From: Melanocharis versteri | Taxonomy: Eukaryota > Chordata > Aves > Passeriformes > Melanocharitidae | Assembly: GCA_013397845.1 (NCBI GenBank) | Contig: VZTG01007794.1 | Location: 751,040-815,039 of the forward strand | Direction: 5' to 3' | DNA length: 64,000 bases | Shown here: in pieces, positions 34,701-48,800 of the stretch | Layout of the letters: every line of letters begins with the position of its first letter | Numbering within the stretch: the first letter of the stretch is position 1 | Notes under the pieces: model-generated | Databases searched by the model: none | Told to the model about the DNA's origin: nothing | What the model saw: the letters and a program-made list of their open reading frames with translations, nothing else | Position numbers and translations under genes: made by a program

Positions 34701-37700
34701 GCTGCTGGGGAAGCCTTCCTGAGTCTCCCTAGGGTAGGGCCCGGTGCTGTTGCCCTCACCAGTGAGACAACTACCTCCTCCCTAAATTGAGTTTCAGACC
34801 TCCTGAGCACGGGCATCTGTTCAGGGGCCACTGAATTATGCAGAAGGGTTTTTTTCCTTTATACTGGTGGTTTTATTTTCCCATACATTTTCCTGTGCTG
34901 ATAGCTCTATTTTCCCAGCATGTCTGACTTGTGCCTTCTCAGTACCTCTGCAGGAACAAGTGCAGAAGCTAAACACGTGCTTAATTGCCTCACTTACAAA
35001 CTGCTTAAAATTCTTAGATAATTGATGTCTGATAGATTGGTTTTTCTCATCTGCTAAAGCTAAATTAGGCTAACACCAGCCAGAGGTGGCTGGTGAGTTA
35101 TTCTTCCAGTCCTGAGAAAGTCTGTGTTGGCAGGAATATTCAACAACAACCATCACCAAATCCAGTACTTCAGAGAAGGGCCATTTCTCAGGTGAGGAAG
35201 AAAAAGTAGGGCTTATTGTGATGAATGATCCTTCAGAGCACTAACTTGGGTTTCTGACAGTATAATTCTGAATAATGGTGTTGGTTCCTTCTGATTCTCA
35301 TCTCATTCTTGTGCTTGGGAGCAGTAAGTGCATTCCCCTAGTTTATGGTTTCCTTTTTACATTTGTTTGCCTCCTGTGAGAGTACTTTAAACTCATCACT
35401 GAGGATGATCATTGCAATATAGCAGTTTGTCTTAAATCCTCCATCTTTTTCAAATGCTCGTAATGAGTACTAAAAAACTAATGCTGTTCAAAGTTCTGGA
35501 TTTTTTTCCCTACTTAACTACAGGCAAGTCTCAGATTTTGAACATATTAGAGGTCTCTTTAAAATCTTATCTATAACTGACATAATTATATGCTCCGACA
35601 AGTAGTGGCAAAAGACCAATCCCTAAGAAGAATCTCAGGCATTATGCTCTTATTTTTAAGTTAAACCATGGAATGATCCCCAAACCCTCACCATTTCACT
35701 TATTAGGTCTTTCTCTAAAAGATGCAGAGCTGCTGTGCATTCAGAGGAGTGGAATTTAAGCACTTTTTAAAATTTAAGCCTCAGTAACCATCAGCTCCTT
35801 AGTAACTAGGGGTGTGTCTGCTAGGAACAATCTGTCACCTGTCACTGGGCTTTTAAGTGACTGATTTCACATCCAGAGCTAAGACAGATAATTGACAAAA
35901 TCGTGCAGACTTCAGCTGAGGAAAGTGCTAATTTTTTTTTTCTTTATATTATCCACAAAAGTGCTGCTTTTCAGTTAATTTCACATTCTTAGACAATTCC
36001 AATCTGTAGTTACAAAGAATGGCATGTGGCTTGATTGTAGCTTATTTGTAAAGGTCTGTCAGAAGAAAGTTGTCCAGAGTCTGCAGATTTATATAAGTGT
36101 TGGTTAATCGTAATTTTTTCATAATTAAACCAGCTAAGTTTCTGTAAGTTTCCAGAATCCATTTTAACACACATTTACTGGTATTTTAGCAAAACACTAA
36201 CCTCCCAAAATCTTAAAACTTACTGATAATTTCAAAGTTATTGAGTTTGTTAGTATAATTTTTGGGGAAAAACAAGTTGTAGAGAAACTTGAAAAAGGCT
36301 CTGTAGGCAACAGCCACAGATGGCAAATTTGATAGAGAGGTCAGAGGTGAAGCTGGTGGCTTCTGCCCTGAAGGGTTTGAAGGAACCTTCTCAGCAAGGA
36401 AACTTCCTCCTGCTCCTGCATGATTAATACCTTTCTGTCTCTGCCCCAGTTACTGACCAAGGAACTTCCATCTAGGGGAAAATTCTGCTGGTTCCTGGAA
36501 GTGAAGTTTTTACATACATGTTTCCCTCAGACAGAGAAACCGAATGCATGAATCAGTTAAAAAAAAAAAAATACCTGTACTGTTTTATCACTCATCAGGA
36601 TACACAGATTTCGTATGTGTCATTCGCTGGACTCACCTGCAGCAGTTCTGAGTGTGTATCTGCCAGCCTTGGTTTCTTCTGCCAGTGCTGAGGATGCTCA
36701 GGTCTCAGTGCTGTGGCACAGCAGCGGCTCAGCAGCACCAGGGAGCTGAAGGAGTGCCTTGGTTTGCGAGACAAAGCTACAGAGGAAATGTTCAGTGACG
36801 CTATCAGAAGTTCTTGCTGTTGGGATCTGAGATAGCGTTCATTTATCGCTGTGGGATCAAATTGCATTTGTCAGATTCTCAGATAGCAATTTGCAGAGGG
36901 CTGATGGGTGATTTTCCCGTACTTTGTGTGCTGCTACAGGAAAGGAACACTAGGAACCAACTTTGAAACTTGCAGTCTCCTGTCACGACTGTGGGTCAAG
37001 CAAATTCTAGACTGGTTTGAAAGTTGATGTGTTTGGCTGAATAAAGAAGGACCAGCTGAACAATCTGGGAGTCAGATGTGAGCATTGATTCCCTGATCTG
37101 AGGGTTTGACTGTCTTAGGGGCAGCCTGAGGCTTTGAGAGCAGAGGGAGGTACGGACTGGCATCCCCGAGCTGGCAGGGTTGCTGTCTCTGCTGGGATGC
37201 GTCACCCAGGGTACTGAGCTGAACTGACCATGTGCTGCTGTTCTCCACCTTTTATTACACTGCTGTCCAAGGCTGTTTTGTTAGAACAGAAAAGGGGTTA
37301 AAACTGACAACACAAATCTCTAGATTACATTGTAAGAGAGAATAAACATTTTGAAAACAAATCTATCCTTTACTCACTGGGTCCTTAAAAGGCAGACAGT
37401 CTTTCCTCTACAGTTTATTGGAGTCCCTCTCTTCTATCCAGGCTTTTGCCTTGTCTTCTGAACATCACCTTATCTTCTGACCAAGCTTCCTCCTTAATCT
37501 TAGTTGGATACAAAACCTGGCTCCTCTGGTTGCTTTTCAAGACCTTTGTGGGACCTGTGGGACCATCTCCTGACTCTGTTCTGGCCCCAGGCACTTAGAC
37601 AACACCCTGGCGCTGTGCTTTTCCTAGAAGTTCCTGAGTGCGAAGCCATGGCTGGACCAGCTGGAGCATGAAGCCAAGCACTTTGCAAACTCATCAGGAA

Positions 37701-40700
37701 AACTACTGAGCTGTTCTCTCAGGGAACGCTGCCCACGTGGGTGAGAGGTGCTCAGGGGAGGTGGAGTGCTTTGAGATAAATTGCTCATCCAGGAAGAAAG
37801 GCAGTAGGCTGGAAAGCTGATTTCCTCACATCAGCCTCTACCCTCTCTGGCAAAGCTCCAAGGAACATCTGAGCCCTTTCTGACATGAGCTGGGAGGAAG
37901 GTTCTGAAGCAAATCTGGGAAAGGCTACATGATGGCGAGCTTACTCAATCCTGAAAACTTTGTCCATGCCAAACAAGTTCCTTTCAGGTATGAGCATTTT
38001 GTTACTCCCACGGCAGATTTAAATCAGCTGGAAAAGCACCTTATGTACTAAATCAAGAGGCATCCAACGCCAGTGTGCAGGCAACTGACTCATGCCCTGC
38101 CTGTCCAGCAGCTTGAGTCTGAAGAACCCAAGCAGAGCTCCCCTCTCTGTACATTTAATCACTGCCTTACACATGTCACATAATGCATTATTCTTTTGCT
38201 GTCCTCTTCTATGGAGTGACCATTATGTTCTTTTAAACACTTCATTGATTGGCTAAGCTTACCTGTAAAAGCAGGTCTTTGGCAAATCATGTGTCTCTTC
38301 ATGCTGTGTATCTTCAAATGCTGCAGTTACTGGCATTTGTGAGCTACACGCTTCTTCCATAAAACACCAGATCTGTCTTCTGTGGGGCTTTGTTCCTCCT
38401 TTGATGGACTATAAACCATCAAGTTCTGCTTGTAAATTAAGAAGTATCTGATTGCTTATTAGCTGTACTGTAAAGTTCTTTATGACTTCAGTTACATGGC
38501 TTCAGTGATTAGTGTTTATACTCCCCAGGCCTGCAATAGAAGCACTTTAACATTGTGTAAGGAGATGAAACACTCCAAAACAGAGTAAGCATTGCTCCCA
38601 GGATTTCTAGTTTTACATCCTCAAGTTTTTTAGAGCCTTGCTGAGGGAGTTTCTCCAGAAATGGGGTCATGGGTAACCTGGTGTAGTCATTTTGAGTGGC
38701 TTTCACAGCAGAGATGCAGAAAAATATTCATAGGAAGATACCAAGATCATCTAGCTCTCACTGCACCAAGGTACTTTTCAACTACAAACACTTGTTTGTC
38801 AGTGCTACGATCAACAGTCATTTGCAGGACTTGAAAAAAAAGGTTGATGTCTGATTTGGCTGCCTTCAGCATTTCTGTGTTATTGATAACATTTTTGTAA
38901 AATGTTGGATCAACTTCTAGAAACATCAACATTCATGCTAGAAATTAATTCCACCCTACTGGCATCTGTTTCCAGATGTTCTTTGTGATTTGCCTGAATA
39001 TTATCCACTAGGAAGGCTGTTCTTTTGCTGAAGGTATTACCTGCAGGTGCAAACACTGCATTAAGCTGAACAGGCACCGGGCTCTGCACATCTGTCCTGC
39101 CTCCTTCCATGGGAGATGTGAGTCAGTGCTGTGGTGGGCACAGCTGGGCTTCACACCGCCGGTCCTGATCATCGACCACAGGCCTCCACCACACTGCCTA
39201 ACCTGGGCTGTGGAGTTTCTCTTGTTAGGTTAAATGCCTCTTTATACTTTCATGGACTCCTTCCAAATGAAACTTGATTGAGTAATTAATAATATGGAGG
39301 GAGAGTTAAGCTTTTTAAGTTCTGCAAGCTTTTCTGCCAATTATTCCATCAAAGACTGGCTCGCTTTGTTGCTACAGAGCTTCTCAGTGAGGCATGACCT
39401 TGGTTTATTAAATAATACATGTATTTCTGAGAGCAACTTATGTAAGAGTTGGCCTATCCAATGAGACTGATGTTTGACCACTCGGTGGCCATGTCAAATA
39501 TGAAAGCAAACACTGAATAAAGAATCCCCTGCTCAGTACCCTGGGTAAGAGGGACAGGCAGCCTCACAGTGGCTGCACTTGTCTCTAAGCCACCATTGCT
39601 GCCTTTACTATTTCCACTCGAGGTGCTGCAGCACAGTCTGCTTGCAGCCTCTTGGATATCTCACCACATGCTCAACACATTGCTGGTGCATCTGCTGGCT
39701 TGATGCTGGCCTGGACTTTGCAGGGCAAACAATAAATTTCTGCCCCCAGAGAAGGCAACAGTGCTGCCTCTTGTGCTGGTGTGAGCTGTACCCACCGGTA
39801 CAGAGCTGGTGGGATCTGAAGTCTCTGTTCCTTCCTTCTCCATCTCCTTGACCTCCTCCTCCCCTCCTCCCCTTCTCCCCTGGCTGGGGTTTGGGGCTGC
39901 ACAGGCTGTCAGTGACACAGGGCAGGTGGTGCAGGCTGTCTTGGGGTACCTGCAACTTCCCTGAAACTGCTTTCACACCACTCACAGGGCAATACAGTGA
40001 TGAGTCTCTCTGCTCCTGCTAGAGCAAAGCAAATCTGTTAGCTTCAAATCTCGGAAGTAATTTTCATAACATCATTTCTGCAGCAGCCAGTTTCCATGGC
40101 AACCAAGAAACGACTGGCAGCGTGCATAGGAAAGAAGACAGCTGACCTGACTGTCCTTCCCTGCCCCTGTGGATGGGCTTCCCTCAGTCTGCACATGCAC
40201 ATCCTTTGCTCATTGCTGTGAGATGGACAAGCCCAGGCCCAAAGGCTTCAGCTCATTCCACTGGCAGCAGCCTGAGTGCAGTGTCTCTCCTGGCTGCTGC
40301 ACGTCCTCCTCATCCCACCTCATCCTGCCTCTCAGGGCAGCTTGTCCTGCACCCAGGGGAGGGGGGCAGAGGGAGGAAGGGTCTATAGATGTTTTCACCC
40401 CCCTTCCCACCCCTGTATCATTCCCAGGCCTCAGCAGTGATAGAAGGACTTGTGGTTAGCTTTGAATGTGCATGTGTCCCTTTCCTTTTGACCCCCCTAC
40501 CCACTTGCTCCACATACTTTGTTCACTTATTTATTCCACTGCTGCTAGAATACTCCTATAGGTTAACTTGTTAAAGATGTATATTTATAATAAAGCCCTA
40601 TATGCATCACATTAAATTTACAAATATTCTTGGAATTCTTCCTAAGTACTACCAGAAACATCTGCTCTCCAGGTGAAGGTTCTGTTTACCTGTGGTGTTC

Positions 40701-42046
40701 CTTAAGAAGCCACAAACTTACGTCACACTCTTCAAGAACTAGCAGTTTTGTCTGTGTGTTTGGGCAGAGAGAGGGGACTTGTCTGACCCAGGTTCAGCTG
40801 CAGCTTTTGGTTGCATTTCTTTGAACTGCAGGCACCAGCATGGAGTATGTTTGGTTTTAATTTTAAAAGCAGCTGTAGCTCTTGGCCTAAGTGGCAGCCC
40901 CCCTCATGCTGGAAGGTCACTTAACGCTAGAAGAGTTGTGTCAGGGCAGCTTCTGAAATGAGTAAAGTGATGCTGTGAGGAGGGGGGAACCAAGGTGGAG
41001 CCCTTGAAATCCCTTGCTGTGCTGCTGGGAGCCCATCCTGCTCATCCGAGTGGCTCAGAGCTGTGTGGCACTGGCTCAGGCCCCCTCGCAGGGCATCCCC
41101 TGCATCTGCTGCAGCACTCCAGTGGCAGCAGCCTTGCAGACAGTGCACCCCGTGGCTCTTGTCCCAAAGCAAGTTGCTGTTGCACAGAGAGCTTATGTGG
41201 GCTGCTCGGACAGAAGGGCGAAGGTCTTCTTTTCCTGAGGTTGTCATGGAAGGATGACGCCAACAGAACAGGCTTCTATGGTTGAAAATATAGCTGTTTA
41301 TTGAGTACTTTGGCCTCTCCTGCTGCCGATGGATGTGAAGTTTCTGATGTCTCTCACAGACTGGCTTCTCAAAGTCAAGCCAGCAGTCACTCAAAGTGCA
41401 CTTTTAGGGTAGGGTTTTCCTATAATACTGAAATATTAACATTTATGGAGGTAATCAGCTGAAAAATATCCTACTTCATCTCTTTCCTCCTGTTTGCAGA
41501 CATGGCTTAAAGGCAACAGTTGGCTTGGAGAGCAGCCAGGAAATCACCTCGGAGCCTGCAAGGAGGGAAGAGTCAGCTTTCGGAGGCTACCAGGGATACG
41601 CTGCAAAGGCTGCCCCCGGTGGACATAAAACAAGAGCCCATTTCTGGGGGGCTTGCTGCTGCTGCAAGGCATTTGCCATAAACCTTCCCAGGTGATAAGG
41701 AAGAAGGATAGATCAGCTCATGACACAGTCAGGGAGGAGTGTCATGGCCAATAGGATTACCTGGTCCGCAGGTAAAAAGCAGATCCTCAGAGATCATTTA
41801 GGAAGTTGAGCATCTGCAGGGGACAGATTGAGGGAGAAAAAGATGACTCTCAGGAGCTGATTGCTCTGGAAATGCTGTAGATATAGGTCATGCCACAGGC
41901 CAGGACCAGGAAGATGTGTAGTCTAGCTCTGAACAGATTCCATTTTGTACTTAGTTTAATTCTGCAGTATTAGTTTATTATCAATAAATAATGACATGTC
42001 AGTTTATTTAGTATAAAAGCCTTTTTTTCTTTCTCATTTGGAGACA

Positions 42047-42094
42047 GCAGTATTAGCACCAATAATCACAGCAGTATTCGCACCAACCATTACA
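42047..42094. repeat. 24-bp imperfect tandem duplication
   Basis: Two adjacent 24-base units beginning gcagtatt and ending ttaca/atcaca, matching at 20 of 24 positions. Confidence 0.85.
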
Positions 42095-42605
42095 CCTTTG
42101 ACACTCAGTGCCAGCTGGAGAGGTGCTGGAGGCTGCCTGTCTGTCTGCAGAACGCACTGCAGGTTCCACGCCGTGCTCATCCCCACTCTCCAGAAGCACG
42201 GGCTGAGCATGGCATCCCTGGGTGCATGTCGTGGTGTGGCATTTCACTGGGGGACCGTTTGTGCAGGGAGCCGCGGGCAGAGGCAGCGCTCCAGGCCACG
42301 GAGTCTCTCCTTCCTTTACACCTCTTAAAATGCACAGAAGCCACGAGGCTCCTGGAAGGGCAAAGCAGCTTAAAGAAAGCAATTGCAGAGATGAGAGCAT
42401 CCACAAAAGCCAGGCACTCCCTGAGGTGTTTCTCTGCCCTCGACTCCAGAGTGCTGGAGGGAAGAGCGAGCCCGGACAGCCTCCACAGTGCTTTTACTAA
42501 ACTTTCCAAGTATCTCTGACATAAAAAATAATTGACCTTTACAGTTGCACTTGAGCCAGCTACACTGCCATCAGCTCTTGCTAGTCCTCACTATTCAGTT
42601 CACGT

Positions 42606-42627
42606 TTGCTTAATGGCATGTGAATTA
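42606..42627 (+). repeat. 22-bp exact repeat, copy 1
   Basis: Begins ttgcttaatggcatgtga and ends atta; identical to 44331-44352. Confidence 0.85.
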
Positions 42628-42725
42628 ATTTGTTGGAAGCTGACACTTCACTGCAGGATTAGTTAGTGACACTAACACTGGGCTGGTGCATGAAATTTAA
42701 GATGCAGAGCATCTTTTTGTGGTAA

Positions 42726-42770
42726 AAAAAACCCCAAAAAAACCAAAACCAAACAAAAAACAACAAAGGA
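42726..42770. repeat. A-rich low-complexity tract
   Basis: A/C-only sequence such as aaaaaaaccccaaaaaaacc continuing for about 45 bases. Could be a decayed poly(A) tail or simple repeat. Confidence 0.6.
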
Positions 42771-44330
42771 GGAAAATGCCAATGCTTTTGGAAATCTTCA
42801 CTTTTAGGATGCTATGACTGAGTAATGAATGAGCTGAAGTACAGAAGAAAAATAAACCCAATTCCAGCTATTTAAAGGCTCAGCAATTCCTTCCAGGCAA
42901 AAAACAAGCAGCTATTGTGTGCTGGCACTGGGAGGGGTGGGGGAAGGCAGCGTTTCCCACAGGCAAATTAGGAATGGGAAAACCAGGACAAAACCTGCAA
43001 GCCTCCATAGCCTGAGTACGGAACACAAGACCTTTTCTGTTCAACATGATTTGTGTTGTCATTAGGTGGGTTTAATAGGGCTTTATACTTATTCTGGGAG
43101 GAAAGCCCCGGCTCTGCTTGAGCTAACAGTAATGACCATTCCGACTTGGGAAACACGAGGGAGCATTTGCCACGTCACTCAGGCACTCACTGGGAACAGA
43201 GGGTCTCCTCCGCCCCTGTCCCTTCCTGGTGAGGGAGTTTGGACACGTTTTGCTGGAGCCTGATAAAAACCTGTCGTCTGTGCCCTGTTTGGCCAGGGGG
43301 TGTCTGATTCACATCCCTTGTCTCACTGTGAAGGAGGACCCGTATTGACCATCAGCCACGCTGGGACCAGAGCAGAACCCCACAAGGGGTGCATTTGAAA
43401 ACCCCCACACTTCCACCCCACAGCTGCCTGGGGCAGCAGACAGGGCTGGCATCGTGGATGTGGGAAAGGCTTCTCTCATCCACGACGGCTTGTACCCCTT
43501 CCTAGCCCTCCTCCCAAGCTGTGGTGAGCCCCAGCAGGAACAGTTCAGCAACACAGTCCTGGCTTCCTGAAGTTCAGTATCTGGGTGTCTTGTTTCAGGC
43601 TGTGTAAAGGCAAAATGAAATAGAGAGGTAAAAACGGCTCCCTAAAAGGAAATCATGAGTTAAAGCCCGTGAACAACAGCTCCAGCAGGGCACCACGAAG
43701 CCCCTCCTTCACCTTCACTTCATCCAGGAGACACCAACAGTGATTTCTCCCCTTTCACACAACCACACGATCTAGAAACAGCACAGCAGATAACCAGCAG
43801 GTGCAGCAAGCTTGCTGCTTTGAGGATTCCAGGATCAACAGACCACTTTCCAGGAGAACTGCTGACCACCCATCTTAAACCTGCAGGAGTGGTGTTCCCT
43901 TAGTTCTGTGTGTCCCAGGCTGCTGCTCAGAGACGGATGGGGTGGAGAGCCACTCTGGTATGAGCAGTGTCCCTCTCTATGGAGACCCAGAGATAGACGT
44001 AGCCCCTGTCATGCCCAAACCAAGCTAAAACTGTGCCAGTGAAGGACCTTGCGTTTCTTTATGGCTAGATCCTGGTTTAGTTTGTTATATGCTAATTTTA
44101 GTGGACCAGATCATGTGAAAAATACAGGATTCCTACTCTAGCCCAGCAGGAATGGGCTGCCAATGGACCACAGCTGCTTTTCTAAAGAACTGCCGTGGCT
44201 TCCCTAGTAGGTTGTTACATTGACAAGTTTGAAGTTTTTTATGATCTGATTTAGATCAAACCACAGGATTTCACAGGAAGTCAGAACTGTCCAATAGCCA
44301 TTTCCATTGCACTGTATGAAGCACTTGTAT

Positions 44331-44358
44331 TTGCTTAATGGCATGTGAATTAAGCAAA
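44331..44358. repeat. 22-bp exact repeat, copy 2, forming an inverted repeat
   Basis: The same 22 bases as 42606-42627. Here they are followed by agcaa, so that ttgcttaa at 44331-44338 pairs with ttaagcaa at 44351-44358 around an 12-base loop. It may be a remnant of an unnamed repeat family. Confidence 0.75.
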
Positions 44359-44830
44359 TGAGAATGTATTTATTCTGGGTGGGTGATAGGACTAAGGTGC
44401 TTGTAGCCATAAAAAACCTCTGCCTGTTGCAAAGCTGTTCCAATGACAAATTTGTCAGATACTTCTGCATGGCTGAAAAAACTTTTAGAAAATAAAATTT
44501 CATTTGAAACATTTGTATTTTCTTCAAGAGCAGCTCCGTTAAACACAGCCACTCACCCACTAACAACGCAGTAGGTACTTTTGGGTATTTATCACCTTCC
44601 TAGAAGCTGATAGGCACTCTTGGCCATTAGATGCCAGACGTGAGTTCATCTGGAACTCACATTAGTTTTAACTGATGAACTGTTGTCAAGTTTCCTTTCA
44701 ATAGGTCACAAGTTGCTCAAATTCTTGCAGGTTTGCTGGTGATTAGGGGAAACACAGAAAAGGGAGCACATCTGTGTTTGGGCAGCTTCTCCAACAGGTC
44801 ATATCCTAACCAATGTTCATTAGCAGTGCA

Positions 44831-44884
44831 CATGGACACGCCATGCTCAGCATGGACCCACCATGCTCAGTATGCACGACATGG
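44831..44884. repeat. 20-bp tandem repeat, about 2.7 units
   Basis: Two full units (catggacacgccatgctcag and catggacccaccatgctcag, 18 of 20 identical) and a partial third. It lies inside the 282-codon open frame. Confidence 0.85.
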
Positions 44885-45897
44885 CAAAACAAATCCCCTT
44901 GCCAGCTGTGGGGAGAGATGGGCAGCACTAGCTCGGGCAGCCACAGAACAGCACTCCCATTTATCAGTGCCCTCAACGTGCAGAGAAGCCTCTCTGCTGT
45001 TAGAACACACGTACTCCTCTGCCCTTTGCAAATTCCAGCGCCAACACCTGTGGGTGCTGGCCAAGCATGTCCTCAAGGGCTGCTGCCAACTCTGTGCCAG
45101 AGCCTGGGATGTCTGGGGAGGAGGCTGTGCCAGCTGGCTCACCACGCAGCTGCCCCATGGCACCCACTGCCAGAGTCGCTGCGAAGAGCCGCCAGCTCTG
45201 CAGCCCAAACCCACCACAGCTTTAGAGAGGTGCCACCACCCCACAGAGCCACACAGGGGGTCAGGCTGCATCCCAACTCCCGAGCTGCCCTGTCCAGGCA
45301 ATAGCTTGGCAGCTCTTTGGTTTGACAGCCAGGGGAGTGTCTCCACTCTGGATCAGCGCGGGGCCGTGCCACCAGTGGCACTGCAGCCACGAGGGCAGGC
45401 ACAGCCCAGCCAGCAGCTCCTGGGGCTGGTGGTGCCACTGGTACTGCTCTGTGCCCTGGGCACTTCTGCTCTGCTCAAAGGAACGGGCAGGAGGTGGGCA
45501 CTACAGACCCCACACGCCTCATGGCTGCTCCTCTGCTGCACATCCAGACCACAGAGCCAGGCTTTCGAGCAAAATCCGTAGGATAGGGCACAAAACATCT
45601 GCAACATATCCCAAGCACACCGGAGTGTTTGGATACCCCAACTGATGTAGTTGTACATGAAATCTAAACAGATTTTGAATTTAGTGTATTAGGAACTAGT
45701 GGCTCTCACTAATGCCTCAGACAAACCAAACTGCAGTGCCTGATGCTCATGTCAGCCTAACAGCCTAAAGCTTAACTACAGGAAACCCTTGGATAGTCTC
45801 ACTGTCCTTCAAAACCATAGCTCAAAACCAAACATCAGCTTGGGTGGCACTGCCAAAACAAGCTGTAAGTACAACAGGAGTAACACACAGAGCCAAC

Positions 45898-48800
45898 TTT
45901 TTTTTTATAAAAGTATTTTTAATAAACTGATGGATTTAAGTTTAAGATGCTAGACAACTTGTTGCCATGTACAGGTAACAAAAGTCAAAATTCTTTGAAT
46001 TTTATACAAATACTATGTAGTAAACTTGAATACAAGTTTACAAAAAATGCATCAGTGAATATTCAGCTTGTAACCAACTTCCAACAGTGAAAATTATCAT
46101 CTATCAATAGTGATCAGAATTGCATTGCAAATTTTAGAAGTAATGCAACTATGTTGTTTTTTTTTACCAAGCCACTCTGAAGTTACTGGTGCACACTGAC
46201 AGTACATTGGATTTTTTTGGCTTGCTGAACAGAAAATGGCATTTAAATAAAATGACTGAGTCAAACAATGTAATACATATCAAAAGTACTATCTCACAGA
46301 AAATTAAACAAGAATGAGAAAGTAAACAGAGAAGAACCCTGAAGTGGTGATATTTTTCTACCCGTTTTGATGGAAAAGATTCCACAGGTGTCCAGCTTTC
46401 TCACAGCATTTTGAAGTGTTCTAGTCCTAGCACAGTGTGGTCATTAGTAGACTAAAGTAATCCCTGCTTGGCAGTAATGCTGGTGAAAGGTAACTTGCTC
46501 TATTGCTAACAAATTGGAGTAACCACTGGCAGGGTGACTTCTTGCAGGCATCCAGCAAAGGCTGAGCTGACAGCACACGATTGAAGTTACAGTACTGCTC
46601 GCTTTGATACAATACCCAACAACCTTCAGGGTTCAGGTGTCAGTTTCCTCACAGGATTTACAAATGGATGGTTTCGAAACAAACAAAAAAAAAGTCATTA
46701 TGGAGCATAAGACAGTATTTTCACCTGTACAACTACCAATAAAATGAGTGTTTTTGTTACAAACTTTCCAGTCTGCTTTATAAAAAATAGTCTTAGTTTT
46801 ACTTCTAAATAAAAACTGTGCTGTGATCTGTCACGTTCTTGCATTGTACATGCTGTAATTGTGTGTGTTAATGAAGGTGTAGAGATTTGTGACCTAGCGC
46901 TCTGGATGTATCAGAAGCCTAAAAAGCTGATTTTGGTACATAAAAGGTAGCAATGAAAATTCATTCTATTTATTTTTCCTAAAGCCTAGGAAAAGCTACA
47001 GTACGTTGCTAGATCAGTGGCCTCAACCCTGAGCTGAAATAAAGGACCTGCCCTGGCCAAGAGACTTAGTCACATTACTACCACAGCTGCACCGTAGAGA
47101 CAAAATAACCTGTCTGCAGCCTGTTGTCTGAGCTGTGAGTAGTGCGAGATTCAGTTCTGTAATGCTTGAGAGCTGACTGGAGACCACCATATTCATTTTC
47201 ACTACAGGGAAAAGAAGGAAAGGAGAACTCAAATTCAGAGTGGAAAGCACTCAACAGGGAGGGTCAGTGTATCCAGCTTCTGGAGATCAAACAGAGAATG
47301 AAGTTAGTGGCAGACTCACGAGTCTTAAGCGTTTCCCATTTGGTAGAAGAGATTATTAAAACACGTACCAAAATACAGTTATGGAGACTTTTACTATTAT
47401 CTCGCTCTTTCCAGAAAGAGTCTCACTTGATTTCCCCCCCAAGAGCTGAGCATATGTCTCTCACTACACTGCATCACAGAAGATAAGTGAAAACCTAAAG
47501 TCTGTCTGATGAAGGATTCAACCCAGGTGGCAGTAGAAAAACTTCCACTTGTTTCTAACACAAGTTGGAGCTGGCAACCATAAGAATTCTTACTGTGATA
47601 CGGCTACGGCACCTTCCCATAGGGTTCAATGGCACCACTACCCATGGCCGGGAGCATTCATGAAGCATTCTTGCCTCTCAAGAGGACTTTTTTTTTTTGC
47701 TTTTAAACAGCAGAAACTGCAGAGTCAGTATTTCAATCAACGGAAAAACTAAACCCAGCAAAAGACTGTAAATAAAGCTCCTAAGAATCATTTGTATTTC
47801 TAGTAATGCACACTTCTTTGTGAGCTGATCGGTTTAGGGATGGTATGTTTTTTGTTAGTTTAAGGCAGCAAGTCTTACAAAATACTCAAGCTCACCTCCC
47901 TCATGTTTGTGCTACTGTAGCCTTATGTGCACAATAGAACCTCACTAATTTACACTAATGATTGGAAGAACAATTAATTCTCTTGGTAAATGAACAAGAA
48001 TAAGGCATTCCATTATATATTCTGATCACTAATTATAATTTAGCTCTAATTATAATCTACCAGCAAACATACTTCTGTGTTTTAGAAAATAATATCTCTT
48101 ACCTTCAGATATAATTATGTGTGCAGATTAGTGGGTTCTGCTGTGTAAACACGCAGGTGCATAAGCAATTTTCAGGTTTTTCTTCATTACATCTGATAAG
48201 AAAGTTAATGCCACAGATAGAGACTGTGGGAAAATAAATTAGGATTTCTCTATCATTTGTGCGGATATGCACAACTGGGCAGTAATTTATAGCTCAAAAA
48301 AAAGAAGGACACGAATGTTTACAAACTCAAATGAAGCAAAATCAGCAGCAGGAAGCAAAGGCCATTCCCCAACCATAAATGGCTTGTTTTACACGATTCC
48401 AAACTATATGAAACAAACAAACAAAAAAGGAATACAAGTACTAACTTATATATACAAGTTTGAAATCAAGTAATGCAAAGAAGTGAAAAATTTGTTGATG
48501 CTTTTTAGCAGATGATATTCACGTGTCTAAATCCTGAAGTAAACTGCAAGTAAAGACACAAGATGCGATGAAAACTACATGGCTGAATTACCAAAAAGAA
48601 AAAACAAATGGATTGATGTGCATTGCAATGAGATAGAAATTTCCCTTCATATGTGCAAAAATCCACAGTTTCATTAATGTAGAGGTCATACTTCTAGGAA
48701 CAGATTTTAGACCAAACCAGTCTCCCTACATCCTGGAATCTACCTGTTTACATCAGCCACTTTAAGCGCACAGTACCCTGTTCACACATATAGTATTCAG

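Larger units (their letters stand above)
31794..45894. other. Large intergenic region between COX20 and DESI2
   Basis: About 14 kb without a recognised gene. It alternates between AT-rich unique DNA and GC-richer patches (34.4-34.9, 39.6-40.5, 41.0-42.5, 44.7-45.6 kb) in which overlapping open frames occur on both strands. Short tandem repeats are listed separately. 41.5-42.0 kb may be an old unnamed repeat, but I cannot place it. Confidence 0.6.
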
